DNA from: Bacteroidales bacterium
GTDB lineage: Bacteria > Bacteroidota > Bacteroidia > Bacteroidales > UBA10428
Assembly: GCA_016935435.1 (NCBI GenBank)
Contig: JAFGQZ010000078.1
Location: forward strand, 1-64,000
Direction: 5' to 3'
DNA length: 64,000 bases
Under the pieces are notes generated by a model, which saw nothing but the letters and a program-made list of their open reading frames with translations, ran no database searches and had not been told where the DNA came from. The position numbers and the translations under genes were made by a program. Positions 25,514 to 35,205 of this stretch are shown here, piece by piece; the stretch's first letter is position 1; each line of letters opens with the position of its first letter.

Positions 25514-25643
25514 GTTTACAGTGTGTCGAATCAATTTATAAAAAAACCCTTACAATTAAAAATATTTAGCTTTATATGTCTGATTAAAAAAATTAACATA
25601 GCAGGCATAGTACAAGGTTCTATATAAGAAAAAGCAATCCAAG

Positions 25644-25684
25644 TAATAAAAAAAATCCCCCGGAAAAAAATTTTCCGGGGGATT
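25644..25684 (-). terminator. Terminator of the susCD operon
   Basis: On the minus strand AATCCCCCGGAAAA pairs with TTTTCCGGGGGATT around a short A/T loop and is followed by a long T-run (the A-tract at 25644-25653 on the plus strand). It lies 54 bases after the SusD stop. Confidence 0.9.
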
Positions 25685-25737
25685 GTGAAACAATAATTAG
25701 ACCGTTACTAACTATTTAACTAACTAAAAACTAACCT

Positions 25738-27327
25738 TTAATTCCCGTAACCTTCGTTTTGTTTAAGTTTTGTGTTTACTGCACGATCGAATGCCGGCAG
25801 GGGGAAAAGCGCTAAATGGCTGCCTGTGGCTTGTCCTTCTTTAACATCGCCTTTCCAGTCCCATAAATAATCATCACCTGTAAATAAACCAAACCTGATA
25901 AGATCGGTACGACGGTGTGCCTCCCAGTATAGTTCACGGGCCCTTTCATCAATAATAAAATCGAGTGACAAACCGGCAGCATCAATATTGTTATCGGTGT
26001 TGCCAAATGCCCGTTCACGCAACTGGTTCACATAGCCCACAGCCCCGGCAATTGTCCCCCCCTGTCCACCGCGCAATACAGCTTCGGCGTACATCAGGTA
26101 AGCATCGGCAAGGCGGAATACAGGAAAGTCGGTATCGACAAAAGTTGTATTTTGCCCGCTAACACCCTCTGAAGACACATTACGGAACTTGGTGCAGAAA
26201 TAACCCTGTGTAAAATCGGCAGGGTTTGTAATATCTGCTGTATGCCCTGTTAAGTCGAAACTTGCCCTGGCATCATTTGCTGTGTCGAACTTTTGTATAA
26301 ATGTATTGGTTGGCCTGTTGCCATACCAACCGCTGCTAACGCCCATATACGCATTGTTTGTGCCGGTTGCAGCATTTACAATATAGGTAACACCTCCGTA
26401 ATTCTGGGTGTTTGAGCCATCTTCGGCAATAACAAATATAGCTTCGTTGTTTGAAATGTTATTGTCGGTAAGAAACAGGTTTGCATAAACCGGTGCAAGC
26501 GAATATCCAGCATCAATAACCTTATTTAGGTATGTAAGGCACTCGGTGTAGCGACTGTTTCCAGCACCCAGGTAAACCTCGGCATTCAGGTAAAGCTTAG
26601 CCAGCAACATCCATGCAGCAGCTTTATCGGCGCGGGCGTACTCATTAGTGCGGGCATCCATAAGCCCCTTCTCAATATCAAGAAGTTCTTTTTCGATGTA
26701 TTCAAACAAATCGGCCCTTTTAATCTGGTCGGGCAGAAATGCACCTGTTTTGTCCTTCTCTGTAACAAAAGGCACATTGCCCCAAAAATCGAGTGCGGTG
26801 TAGTAATAAAAAGCCCTTAAAAACCTGGCCTCGTTCAGGAAATAGTTTACATCGGTTTTTAAACTGCCGCTCACATCACCTGCACGAGAGCCAACCTCGC
26901 GGATGTACTCATTGGCATAGGCAATATTGATAAAAATTCGCTGGTAGAGCAGTTTAAGATAGAGGTTATCGTCAGACCAGATGTGTCCGTGAAATTCCAC
27001 CAAGCCTGGGTCGTTCCAGGCATTTATAGCTTCGTCGGTGGTAACTTCCTGTGCACTCCAATAAACACGCAGGAACGAGGTTGTTCCTTCGTCCTGTGCC
27101 TCAATTTCGGGTTTTCCATATTGGCCTTGCTGGCCAGTTAATGTTAACGAACCGTAAATTTTTGCAAGAAACTCTTTGTACGAGTCGGGGTTATCGAATA
27201 CTTTGTCGGAAGTAAAAGCGCTCGGGTCGAGGGGCTCTGTGTCCAAATCCTTGACACAAGACCATGCGAGGATAGCTATCAGCAATAATCCTCCCAGTTT
27301 TTTGAAATTGTTATATCTATTCTTCAT
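25738..27327 (-). CDS. susD: SusD/RagB family nutrient-binding outer membrane lipoprotein
   Basis: 529-residue surface lipoprotein partner of a SusC transporter. Signal peptide II with lipobox LAWSC (C24). Typical features: YLNEARFLRAFYYYTALDFWGNVP, KAAAWMLLAKLYLNAEVYLG (TPR-like helices), FPVFRLADAYLMYAEAVLRGG, and the C-terminal DERARELYWEAHRRTDLIRFG followed by LALFPLPAFDRAVNTKLKQN EGYGN. Aromatic-rich loops around residues 300-340 probably form the glycan site. It starts 10 bases downstream of the susC-like stop; the GH13 gene upstream points to alpha-glucan as ligand. A terminator follows. Confidence 0.96.
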   Translation of the reverse strand: MKNRYNNFKKLGGLLLIAILAWSCVKDLDTEPLDPSAFTSDKVFDNPDSYKEFLAKIYGSLTLTGQQGQYGKPEIEAQDEGTTSFLRVYWSAQEVTTDEAINAWNDPGLVEFHGHIWSDDNLYLKLLYQRIFINIAYANEYIREVGSRAGDVSGSLKTDVNYFLNEARFLRAFYYYTALDFWGNVPFVTEKDKTGAFLPDQIKRADLFEYIEKELLDIEKGLMDARTNEYARADKAAAWMLLAKLYLNAEVYLGAGNSRYTECLTYLNKVIDAGYSLAPVYANLFLTDNNISNNEAIFVIAEDGSNTQNYGGVTYIVNAATGTNNAYMGVSSGWYGNRPTNTFIQKFDTANDARASFDLTGHTADITNPADFTQGYFCTKFRNVSSEGVSGQNTTFVDTDFPVFRLADAYLMYAEAVLRGGQGGTIAGAVGYVNQLRERAFGNTDNNIDAAGLSLDFIIDERARELYWEAHRRTDLIRFGLFTGDDYLWDWKGDVKEGQATGSHLALFPLPAFDRAVNTKLKQNEGYGN

Positions 27328-27337
27328 ACTAAATACT

Positions 27338-30301
27338 TTAGAAATTGAGGTTTAAACTCAGGATATAGTTTCGGCTGCGGGGATATACATTATTGTCGAT
27401 ACCGCCGTTCATTTCCGGATCGAGCCCTTTGTAACCGGTTATTGTAAGAACATTTTGTACGGCCAGGTTTAAGTTTAAACGTATTTTGTCGTCCATCAGC
27501 TTATCGAAAGTATAACCAAGGCTAACATTGTCGAGCTTAAAGAACGAGGCATTCTCGATATAATAGTCCGACAGGTATTGCGATTCGGTAAATCTCGTAT
27601 CGTATGCCTGAGTTGTAACATTCTGTATGTAGTTCATCGGTGAATAAACTGTTGCATAAGAAGTATTAGCAGCTACGTTGTTATAAAGGTAATTTCCAAT
27701 GCTGGCACGGCCGTTTACCAAAAAATCGAAGTTTTTATAAACCAGCCTCGAATTGATGCCCATAAGTACATCGGCAGCAGGGCTCTTATAGGGGTACAGG
27801 TCGGATGAGTTCAACTGCCCGTCAGGTTCCCTGTCAACATATTGCCCTTCAATGGGGCTGCCCTGCTCGTCGTACATTTGCTTATATACATAAAACGAGC
27901 GTGCCGGATATCCAATTTTGTGCAGCTGTATGGTACCAGAAGTTGTGCCCATAACGCCACCAGTAAGCACAATATAATTTGGGTCTTTGTTCAGGTCAAG
28001 GCCGGTAATTTTGTTTTGGTTGTAGCTAATGTTGTAGCCAAGTTCCCAAACCAAATCTTTGCTCGAAAGAATTTTGGCATTGACAATGAATTCCAGCCCC
28101 TTGTTTTCCATCGAACCAACATTGGTTAGGATGGTTGATGTAAAGTTTGTACCGGCAGCAACAGGCACAATGCCAATTAAGTCAAAAGTATTGCGTTGGT
28201 ATGCATCAATGCTTCCGGTTATACGGTCGTTATACAAACCAAAATCGAAACCAATATTATAGGTTTTGGTGGTTTCCCATTTTATTTCGGCATCGTAACC
28301 ATCGGGACGGAGCGTGTAATAAAACTCATTTCCGAATTGGTAACGGGCAAAAGCATCGCTTCGGGTATAGGTTGCAAAATACGGATAATCGTCGGTAAAA
28401 ATATCCTGTTGCCCGGTTACCCCATAACCCAGCCTGAGTTTCAACAGCGAGAGCTTATCGAAGCTTTCCATAAAACTTTCGTTGTTTATTTTCCATGCAA
28501 AGGCATACGAGGGGAACAAACCCCAGCGTGTATCGGGCGAGAACCTCGAGGTTGCGTCGTTCCTTAAAGTTAGGGTTAACAAATAGCGATCTTTTAAGTC
28601 GTAATTTGCTCGCCCAAAAAAACCTACGTTATAATACTCTGTTTCCAGTTCATTTTTCCGGTCGAGAATGGTTTTTTCTTTGTTCATCACAGAGTCTTCG
28701 CTGTGTCGGTAGAAATGCGACCATGAATAACCGGCCATTGCACTTATTTTGCTGTCGATGCCAGAAAGTTCTTTTTCGTAGTTCATATAGTAATCGAACA
28801 GCCTGCTTTTACGCTCATCGGTATAAGGGTTGTACCTTCCTCCGTTTTTAACGGGTATATAAACCCATTGAGTACTGTCGGCAACATTATTATGGCCTTC
28901 CGATTTTGCATAATCGTAGCTCATATTAACAGTGGCTTTTAATTCTGGCAGAAAATGGAATTTATAATCGAACCTGGCGCTGCTTATGGCCCTAACAACC
29001 TTCGAGGTATTATCGGTTAAATCGAGCCTTGCAACAGGGTTTGCAGTAGCAAGGTCGATACTGGCCCCGTTAATGTCGGAGCTACTGGTCCAGGTGGTAT
29101 AGCCCCGGTATTTAGTGTTTCCGTTCATTACAGGTTGGGTAGGGTCGTACGAAACTGCCCCGCCAACAGCACCCTGATCGGCAAAATTATTGAAGTTGTG
29201 CATAGCCTTAACATTCAGGCTAACCGTTAAATGATCGTCGAAGAGCGAAGGATCGACCCCAAAGTTTAGGGTAGAACGTTTGAATTTGTAAGTTTTTAAA
29301 ATACCATCGGTATTATTGTAGCCCAGCGATAAACGTGCCGGCACTTCAAGTACGCGTCCACCAACAGAAAGCACATGGTCCTGCCCCAGCGCATTGCGGT
29401 AAATTTCGTTCTGCCAATCGGTGTTGGCGTCGCCCATAAGGTTTTCGGCGCTTGCAGGAATGATGCCATCGGTAATAAGCCCCCTTACCAGCTCGCGGTA
29501 TTCATCTCCCGAAAGCACATCGATAGTTTTTGGCACGGTATATATCGAAGCCGTAGCTTTATAATTTACCGAAAGTTTTTTATCGCCTCGTTTGGTTGTA
29601 ATAAGTATAACCCCGTTCGAGGCCCTTGCCCCATAAATAGCCGTAGCCGAAGCATCTTTAAGAATAGTAAAACTTTCGATATCGGAAGGGTTAAGCGTTG
29701 TTAAAATATTTGGCGATCCACCCATACCCATACTCTCGATTGGCACCCCATCGATAACAATAAGCGGATCGTTGCTGGCGTTCAGCGACGAGCCACCACG
29801 TATGCGTATGGTAGATGAATTTCCGGGGGCACCACTGTTGGTTGAAATAACCACGCCGGCAGTTTTGCCGACAATCAGCTCCTGGGCAGAGTTTATGGTG
29901 CCCGGGTTAAAATCTTTTGAGCTTACAACAGCCACAGCCCCTGTAGCATCGGCCTTTTTAACGGTACCATAGCCAATTACCACAACTTCCGACAAGGTAG
30001 TAATATCGGGGGCCATTGTAATGTTAACCGAGCTTTGGTTGCCCACCATAACTTCTTCGGTAAGAAACCCAAGGAAAGAATATACCAGTATCGACTCTTT
30101 GCCCGATACCGTAATAGAATATTTACCTTCGGTGTTTGTAACAACACCATTTGTGGTACCTTTTTCAACAATAGCCACCCCCTGTAAAGGCTCAAGGGTA
30201 CTACCATCGGTAACGGTACCTGTTATGGTAAGGGTTTGCGCGTTTGCCAACGCACAAAGCCAGAACCATGCTACCAGAAAAACCAATTTGTGTTTTAACA
30301 T
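27338..30301 (-). CDS. susC: SusC/RagA family TonB-dependent outer membrane transporter
   Basis: 987-residue TonB-dependent receptor that imports oligosaccharides. Signal peptide (1-21, ALANA), carboxypeptidase-regulatory-like domain about 25-100 (TITGTVTDGSTLEPLQGVAIV), a TonB-box-like region (TLSEVVVIGYGTVKK), plug domain about 120-240 (RIRGGSSLNASNDPLIVIDGVP; SFTILKDASATAIYGARASNG) and a beta barrel to the terminal aromatic LSLNLNF. Length is normal. It lies 16 bases after the T9SS protein and 10 bases before susD, in one operon with the GH13 gene. Confidence 0.97.
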   Translation of the reverse strand: MLKHKLVFLVAWFWLCALANAQTLTITGTVTDGSTLEPLQGVAIVEKGTTNGVVTNTEGKYSITVSGKESILVYSFLGFLTEEVMVGNQSSVNITMAPDITTLSEVVVIGYGTVKKADATGAVAVVSSKDFNPGTINSAQELIVGKTAGVVISTNSGAPGNSSTIRIRGGSSLNASNDPLIVIDGVPIESMGMGGSPNILTTLNPSDIESFTILKDASATAIYGARASNGVILITTKRGDKKLSVNYKATASIYTVPKTIDVLSGDEYRELVRGLITDGIIPASAENLMGDANTDWQNEIYRNALGQDHVLSVGGRVLEVPARLSLGYNNTDGILKTYKFKRSTLNFGVDPSLFDDHLTVSLNVKAMHNFNNFADQGAVGGAVSYDPTQPVMNGNTKYRGYTTWTSSSDINGASIDLATANPVARLDLTDNTSKVVRAISSARFDYKFHFLPELKATVNMSYDYAKSEGHNNVADSTQWVYIPVKNGGRYNPYTDERKSRLFDYYMNYEKELSGIDSKISAMAGYSWSHFYRHSEDSVMNKEKTILDRKNELETEYYNVGFFGRANYDLKDRYLLTLTLRNDATSRFSPDTRWGLFPSYAFAWKINNESFMESFDKLSLLKLRLGYGVTGQQDIFTDDYPYFATYTRSDAFARYQFGNEFYYTLRPDGYDAEIKWETTKTYNIGFDFGLYNDRITGSIDAYQRNTFDLIGIVPVAAGTNFTSTILTNVGSMENKGLEFIVNAKILSSKDLVWELGYNISYNQNKITGLDLNKDPNYIVLTGGVMGTTSGTIQLHKIGYPARSFYVYKQMYDEQGSPIEGQYVDREPDGQLNSSDLYPYKSPAADVLMGINSRLVYKNFDFLVNGRASIGNYLYNNVAANTSYATVYSPMNYIQNVTTQAYDTRFTESQYLSDYYIENASFFKLDNVSLGYTFDKLMDDKIRLNLNLAVQNVLTITGYKGLDPEMNGGIDNNVYPRSRNYILSLNLNF

Positions 30302-30317
30302 GATTGAAAACTATAGT

Positions 30318-31400
30318 TTAGTACTTAATTATTTTAGTGCTGAAAATTTCACCTTTGGCGTTTGCCAACTGCAAAATATACATGCCGTCAGATAAGCCGG
30401 AAACAGCTATTTGGCTTACCCCTTCCGAAAGCACGCCTTCAAGCCTGGCCCTTCCGGTTGCATCTAATATAAGATAGGTAATTTTATCGGAACAAACAAC
30501 GGAAATATGCTGGTTTCCAGTAAGCAAATTCGGATATACCTTAACATCTAAGGTATTTTGAATTCCACGAACGAACTCAGGTTCTTCCGGCTCTTCCGGT
30601 TCTTCATCAATATCGTTTTCGATATAAAAGTCGGTACAACCAACATCTTTGCCTTCGGTTTGCCATACATCGCCTGAAAAAACTACGTTAACACCAGCAA
30701 TAACAGTTGTATCGCTAACACCGTAATATTCCGAAGGAATAATGTCAATACGGAAAATATTGGTATCGACAGAATCCATAGTAGCTTTGACATTGTCGGC
30801 GCCCACAACGTTTTGCCAGCCATTAATGCCCGAGTGCATGCTTATACTTTCAGCATTTAATATATCGCCCTGTATAGCAGACACATCGCATTTCGACCAT
30901 GTTTTTGACGCGTTTACCAATACAGAAAACGGCCTGTTGTTTTTAATTGTGGTGGGTGTCCAGGCAATTAGGGAATCGCCTTTAATGGCAGAAAAATCGT
31001 ACATATTGATATCGAAGCCATCGGTTTGTTTCGATCCATCTTTTGTTTTAAGCAAACCGGCAAAAGTAGTAATGGTTTCGGCCGAAACATTATAATAAGC
31101 AACAGGCTTTAGTTTAATTTTCCAAATATTCCCCTCAACCTGTGTGAGGGCAGCAAAATCGGACGAATTTCCCCAATTACCGGCATCGGGCTCAGAAGGA
31201 ACCCATGTCCAAAGGTAAAGGGTAGAAGTTTCGCCTTCGAGGGCTGTTCCGGTAACATCAAAATACCATTCGACTGAATCGTTGGCTGTAAATGCAGCAG
31301 GCTTTGTCCAGACCTCTGCCGGCGAAGCTGCCATTAAAGAAGCAGAAAACATAGCGCCACAAAAAAGGGTTAAGATTCTTTGAGTAAAATTGTTTTTCAT
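30318..31400 (-). CDS. T9SS-sorted surface protein of the alpha-glucan operon
   Basis: 360-residue secreted protein with signal peptide (MKNNFTQRILTLFCGAMFSASLMA) and a C-terminal T9SS domain (LDVKVYPNLLTGNQHISVV ... LSDGMYILQLANAKG ... IIKY). In between are two similar modules with repeated patterns (ESTLYLWTWVP-type, and YYNVS-ETITTF / YYGVSDTTVIAG), then an acidic EEPEEPEEPE linker. ATG 31400 avoids overlap with the upstream gene and directly precedes the signal peptide. Position between GH13 and susC suggests a starch-binding surface protein in the slot where SusE/SusF lipoproteins usually sit. Domain family not certain. Confidence 0.75.
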   Translation of the reverse strand: MKNNFTQRILTLFCGAMFSASLMAASPAEVWTKPAAFTANDSVEWYFDVTGTALEGETSTLYLWTWVPSEPDAGNWGNSSDFAALTQVEGNIWKIKLKPVAYYNVSAETITTFAGLLKTKDGSKQTDGFDINMYDFSAIKGDSLIAWTPTTIKNNRPFSVLVNASKTWSKCDVSAIQGDILNAESISMHSGINGWQNVVGADNVKATMDSVDTNIFRIDIIPSEYYGVSDTTVIAGVNVVFSGDVWQTEGKDVGCTDFYIENDIDEEPEEPEEPEFVRGIQNTLDVKVYPNLLTGNQHISVVCSDKITYLILDATGRARLEGVLSEGVSQIAVSGLSDGMYILQLANAKGEIFSTKIIKY

Positions 31401-31434
31401 AATTAGAAGTATTAGAGTTAATCGTGAAAAGAAA

Positions 31435-32877
31435 TTATTTTCTGACAAGTACCCGGTAACCCCATGCTTTAAGCGTTACCGGTTTTTTATCTGACAGTTC
31501 AAAAGTGGTGTCGGAAATTATGTCGTAATAAGTGCCGTTATATCCGTTGCTTTCAACAGAGAAGCTGTTGGTTTCCGCCTCAAGGTTAAGCATTACTATA
31601 ACCATGCTATTGTTTTTTGAACGGACGAATGCAAACACAGACTCATCGAGGCTTGTGCCAATACGCATGGGTATTGCGCCAGCCGCCCCATTCCATAAAG
31701 CCTGGCAGGTATCGCGCAAATGGTTAAGTTTTGAGTAAAGCTTTTCATAAACAAGATTGTTCCAATTAATTTGGTCTTTGGTAAAGAATTCGAGCCGCTT
31801 GTCCATTCCGGCTTCCTGACCACTGTAAACCAGCGGCATTCCGTACAGGGTGTGTGTAAGCGCTGCAAATACTTCGGCACTTTGCCCCAATTGTTCGAAC
31901 TCGGTTCCATGCCAGCTATTTTCGTCATGGTTCGAAGTGAAGTACATGCGGTATTTTTCGGGCATATAATTTGTTTTTTCTGTACTCAGGAAAGCATCCA
32001 AATCAAAAACATCTTTTTTGCCCTCATAAATCTGCCGCATTATGCCTGAATCCCAGCCATGCAATGCCCAACAATAATCCATATCGAACCCCATTTGGTG
32101 GTATTTAACACCATCGCCTTCGGCCAACAGGAAAATATCGGGTTTTAAACCTTTTAACTCCCGAATGGCCCTTTTCCAGAACTCAACCGGCACCCCATCG
32201 ACATAGTCGAACCTGTAACCATCGATTCCGGTTTCGACCACCCATTTTTTGAGCATGGCAACCATATAATCTTGCACATCGGGGTTTGAATAGTCGAGCT
32301 GAATTACATCAGTCCAGTCTTCGTGGCCGGGGGGCGGCTGAAAACTGCCATCGTCCTTGCGTAAATAAAATTCGGGGTTCGAAGTGGTAAGGGTATTGTC
32401 CCACGATGTATGGTTTGCTACCCAGTCAACCAGTACATACATGCCATTTTTATGTGCATTTTCAACCATCGATTTAAAATCGTCTTTACTACCAAATTCG
32501 GGGTTTACCCGGGCATAATCCTGAACCGAATAATAACTGCCATGCGAACCTTTTCGGTTTTCGAGCCCAATAGGGTTTATCGGCATGAGCCATAAAATGC
32601 CAACCCCCATTTCTTTCAACCTCGGCAAGTGGCCGGCAAATGCCTTAAATGTTCCCTCGGGTGTATATTGCCTTATATTTACCTCGTAAATACCTTTATT
32701 ATAGGTCCAGCCTGTATGGTTTGCGTATGCCACCTTAAAATCGGGCGATGTGTCGGTTATCGACAGCGACTCCTGCACCGGTTCCTTAACCACCGGCATG
32801 TTGTTGCACGAAACAAAGCCGAAACTTATTGCCAGCGATAACAGAAGAATAATCTGAAAATGGTGAAATCTGATCAT
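31435..32877 (-). CDS. GH13 alpha-amylase family lipoprotein
   Basis: 480-residue GH13 enzyme. Signal peptide II with lipobox FVSC (C24), so it is membrane anchored, probably at the surface or outer membrane. GH13 conserved regions: VLVDWVANH (region I), GYRFDYVDG with nucleophile D224, LLAEGDG with acid/base E253, TSNHDENSW with D318. A C-terminal beta domain follows about residue 400. Substrate is an alpha-1,4-glucan such as starch or glycogen. It is the first gene of the operon GH13, T9SS protein, susC, susD, and is divergent from a SusR-like regulator. Confidence 0.94.
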   Translation of the reverse strand: MIRFHHFQIILLLSLAISFGFVSCNNMPVVKEPVQESLSITDTSPDFKVAYANHTGWTYNKGIYEVNIRQYTPEGTFKAFAGHLPRLKEMGVGILWLMPINPIGLENRKGSHGSYYSVQDYARVNPEFGSKDDFKSMVENAHKNGMYVLVDWVANHTSWDNTLTTSNPEFYLRKDDGSFQPPPGHEDWTDVIQLDYSNPDVQDYMVAMLKKWVVETGIDGYRFDYVDGVPVEFWKRAIRELKGLKPDIFLLAEGDGVKYHQMGFDMDYCWALHGWDSGIMRQIYEGKKDVFDLDAFLSTEKTNYMPEKYRMYFTSNHDENSWHGTEFEQLGQSAEVFAALTHTLYGMPLVYSGQEAGMDKRLEFFTKDQINWNNLVYEKLYSKLNHLRDTCQALWNGAAGAIPMRIGTSLDESVFAFVRSKNNSMVIVMLNLEAETNSFSVESNGYNGTYYDIISDTTFELSDKKPVTLKAWGYRVLVRK

Positions 32878-32975
32878 GTTTTGTTTTCTTGTTTAATTGT
32901 TTTATGGGGCAAAGCATACAATTGTAAGCCGGGTAAAAGTATCAACCGTCAAGCCGTGGCGCAATAAATCTAGAT

Positions 32976-33060
32976 GCAATCTACGAATGAATTGAACTTA
33001 TTGCGCTGATTTTCTTGTGTTTAGCAATCTTAAACAGAAAGGGCAATCTAAAGCAATCTA
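32976..33060. promoter_or_regulatory. Four GCAATCTA-type direct repeats (candidate operator)
   Basis: GCAATCTA at 32976-32983, 33043-33050 and 33053-33060, and GCAATCTT at 33024-33031. They cluster in the 530-base divergent region between the GH13 operon and the SusR-like gene. Two copies are 10 bases apart and the first pairs with TAGAT just upstream. I propose a regulator binding array. The remaining gap (32878-33407) holds no gene. Confidence 0.55.
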
Positions 33061-33407
33061 GCCACTAAAACACTTAGGCCTAAAGACATGTTTTGTAATA
33101 TATTTTCTGTAAAATACAGATAAAGAGATATTAAGAGTTTTTATTTCCTTATGGAACAAAAGGCAAAAAGCCCAAAGCCTGTTAGAAAACTCTAAAAAAG
33201 ATAGTATCTTTCACACACTATATTTAACCGGCCCTATTCTTTGATTCTGCCAACAATTCAGCCCTTAAACAGAGCTTGTACTGGCAAGGAACAGAATTAA
33301 CCCGGTTTAGTTACATTAATCTTTTTCGAGAGTGTTAATGCAACGTATTAGAAAACAGGTTAATAGATGGTATTTAAAATTTAAACAGGTTAAAAAGGAT
33401 ATATGTA

Positions 33408-35036
33408 ATGAAGAAAAGAAACAGACTCCGTTCAGCATTATTTTTATTTATTATCATTGCCGGCTCAACAATTAGTGTTTATGCTTCCGTTCAGATTGAT
33501 ACCCTTTTAAAACGGCTCGACAAAGTAATGCAGCAGGAAGCCTTTTATATGCAGCAGAAACGCGACCGGATAAATGCCCTTAACGGAATTTTGGCCAACG
33601 ATGTTAGCGATAATGACTTATATTATCGGTATTCATTGTTATCGAGGTTGCTTAACGAATATAAAAGTTTTAAATACGATTCGTCGTTCTTATATGCCAA
33701 AAGAATGATTTCGATAGCCTACGAAATTAAAAACCCCGAAGTAATTGCCGATGCAAAAATAAACATGTCGTTTGTACAACTTTCATCGGGGCTGTTCAGA
33801 GAGTCGATAGATACTTTAATGTCGATACAGCCCGAAAACCTGCCAGTTACCATACAGTTAAAATATTACCAGACACTTAACCGGGCATGGATTGATTTGG
33901 CTGACTATGCCGAAGACAACTATTATGCCGCTGTTTATAACAACAAGGGGAACGAAGCCCTTAAAAAGGCCATTGCCATTGCCGATACGGGAACTCCGAT
34001 ATTCAATATGCTTAGTGGGCTGTACTATTTAAGAAACCACGACTATATGCGCTCGCGCAGCTATTTCGAGAAACTGGTAGGGCTTGAAAGTTTGCCAATG
34101 AGCGACCAGGCCATAGTAACCTCAAGCCTTGCCCATGTTTATAGTGCCCTGGGCGACGACGACAGGTCGATTGCCCTGCTCGTTCATGCCGCCGAAATCG
34201 ACATTATGTTGGCCACCAAAGAAACCGTAGCCCTTACAAACCTTGCAGAAGTGCTATTCCGCTATGGTTATACCGATTTCTCGCTCAGGTGTGTTAACCA
34301 GGCACTCGACGATGCAAATTTTTACGGTGCGCGTCACCGTAAAGTGCAAATTTCGAACGTATTGCCTATTATCGAAAGCACATTGCTCAAAACAAAAGAA
34401 AAACAAGGCCGCATTTTTAAAACCTACTCAATGGCCCTCACAATTTTGGCTTTATTGCTTATTTTGTTTGCTTATATTATGATACGGCAAAACCGCAAGC
34501 TTGTAAAAACAAAAAAAATTCTCGACCAGACTATCAGCGACCTGAAATCGGCAAACCAACAACTTACAGAAGCTAACCGTATTAAGGAAGAATATATAGG
34601 CCATTTTTTTGATGTTATTTCGAACTATATCGAAAAAATAGAGAAACTCAAAAAGTCGGTATCGCGAAAAATTATGATGAACAAAATTGCCGACATTGAG
34701 GCAACCATTAATAATATTGATTTGATAAAAGAGCGCGAAGAACTGTTTGCCAGCTTCGATACAATATTTATGAAGTTGTTCCCCCGCTTTGTGGCAAACT
34801 ATAACCAACATGTAGGCCCTGAAGACCAGGTTGCCATAGAAGAAGGCATGTCGTTCAGCCCCGAATTGCGCATATACGCACTAAAAAGGCTTGGCATACA
34901 AGACAACGAAAAAATTGCACGCTTCCTGGGCTATTCGGTAACAACCATTTATACCTATAAAACCAAGCTCAAAAAACGCTCGCCCCACCCCGACACAAAT
35001 ATCGAAGACAGCTTAATGAATATTCAGATGGAATAG
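33408..35036 (+). CDS. susR: SusR-like membrane regulator (DUF6377 type)
   Basis: 542-residue regulator, a paralogue of the one at 14.8 kb. Signal/anchor at the N-terminus (ALFLFIIIAGSTISVYA), TPR-like sensor region about 30-325 (QPENLPVTIQLKYYQTLNRA; ALGDDDRSIALLVHAAEID), transmembrane helix about 340-360 (MALTILALLLILFAYIMI), coiled coil (ILDQTISDLKSANQQLTEAN), then the C-terminal domain with KEEYIGHFFDVISNYIEKIE and HTH-like LRIYALKRLGIQDNEKIARFL / SVTTIYTYKTKLKK. It is divergent from the GH13-susCD operon, the position expected for its activator in response to maltooligosaccharides. Symbol given by role; orthology to Bacteroides SusR not proven. Confidence 0.82.
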   Translation: MKKRNRLRSALFLFIIIAGSTISVYASVQIDTLLKRLDKVMQQEAFYMQQKRDRINALNGILANDVSDNDLYYRYSLLSRLLNEYKSFKYDSSFLYAKRMISIAYEIKNPEVIADAKINMSFVQLSSGLFRESIDTLMSIQPENLPVTIQLKYYQTLNRAWIDLADYAEDNYYAAVYNNKGNEALKKAIAIADTGTPIFNMLSGLYYLRNHDYMRSRSYFEKLVGLESLPMSDQAIVTSSLAHVYSALGDDDRSIALLVHAAEIDIMLATKETVALTNLAEVLFRYGYTDFSLRCVNQALDDANFYGARHRKVQISNVLPIIESTLLKTKEKQGRIFKTYSMALTILALLLILFAYIMIRQNRKLVKTKKILDQTISDLKSANQQLTEANRIKEEYIGHFFDVISNYIEKIEKLKKSVSRKIMMNKIADIEATINNIDLIKEREELFASFDTIFMKLFPRFVANYNQHVGPEDQVAIEEGMSFSPELRIYALKRLGIQDNEKIARFLGYSVTTIYTYKTKLKKRSPHPDTNIEDSLMNIQME

Positions 35037-35205
35037 CAGTATGAATAACACTGGGCACGTAATTAGCATAAACACGCATTAAAAAAAACAAAAATGCCCC
35101 ACTGAATTATGCAGTTAACATTTTAATCAGCAGAAGCAAACAAATAATCACAGTCATTTGCAGACTATATTATAATATTACGGTTTAAAATTTATACGCA
35201 CGACT

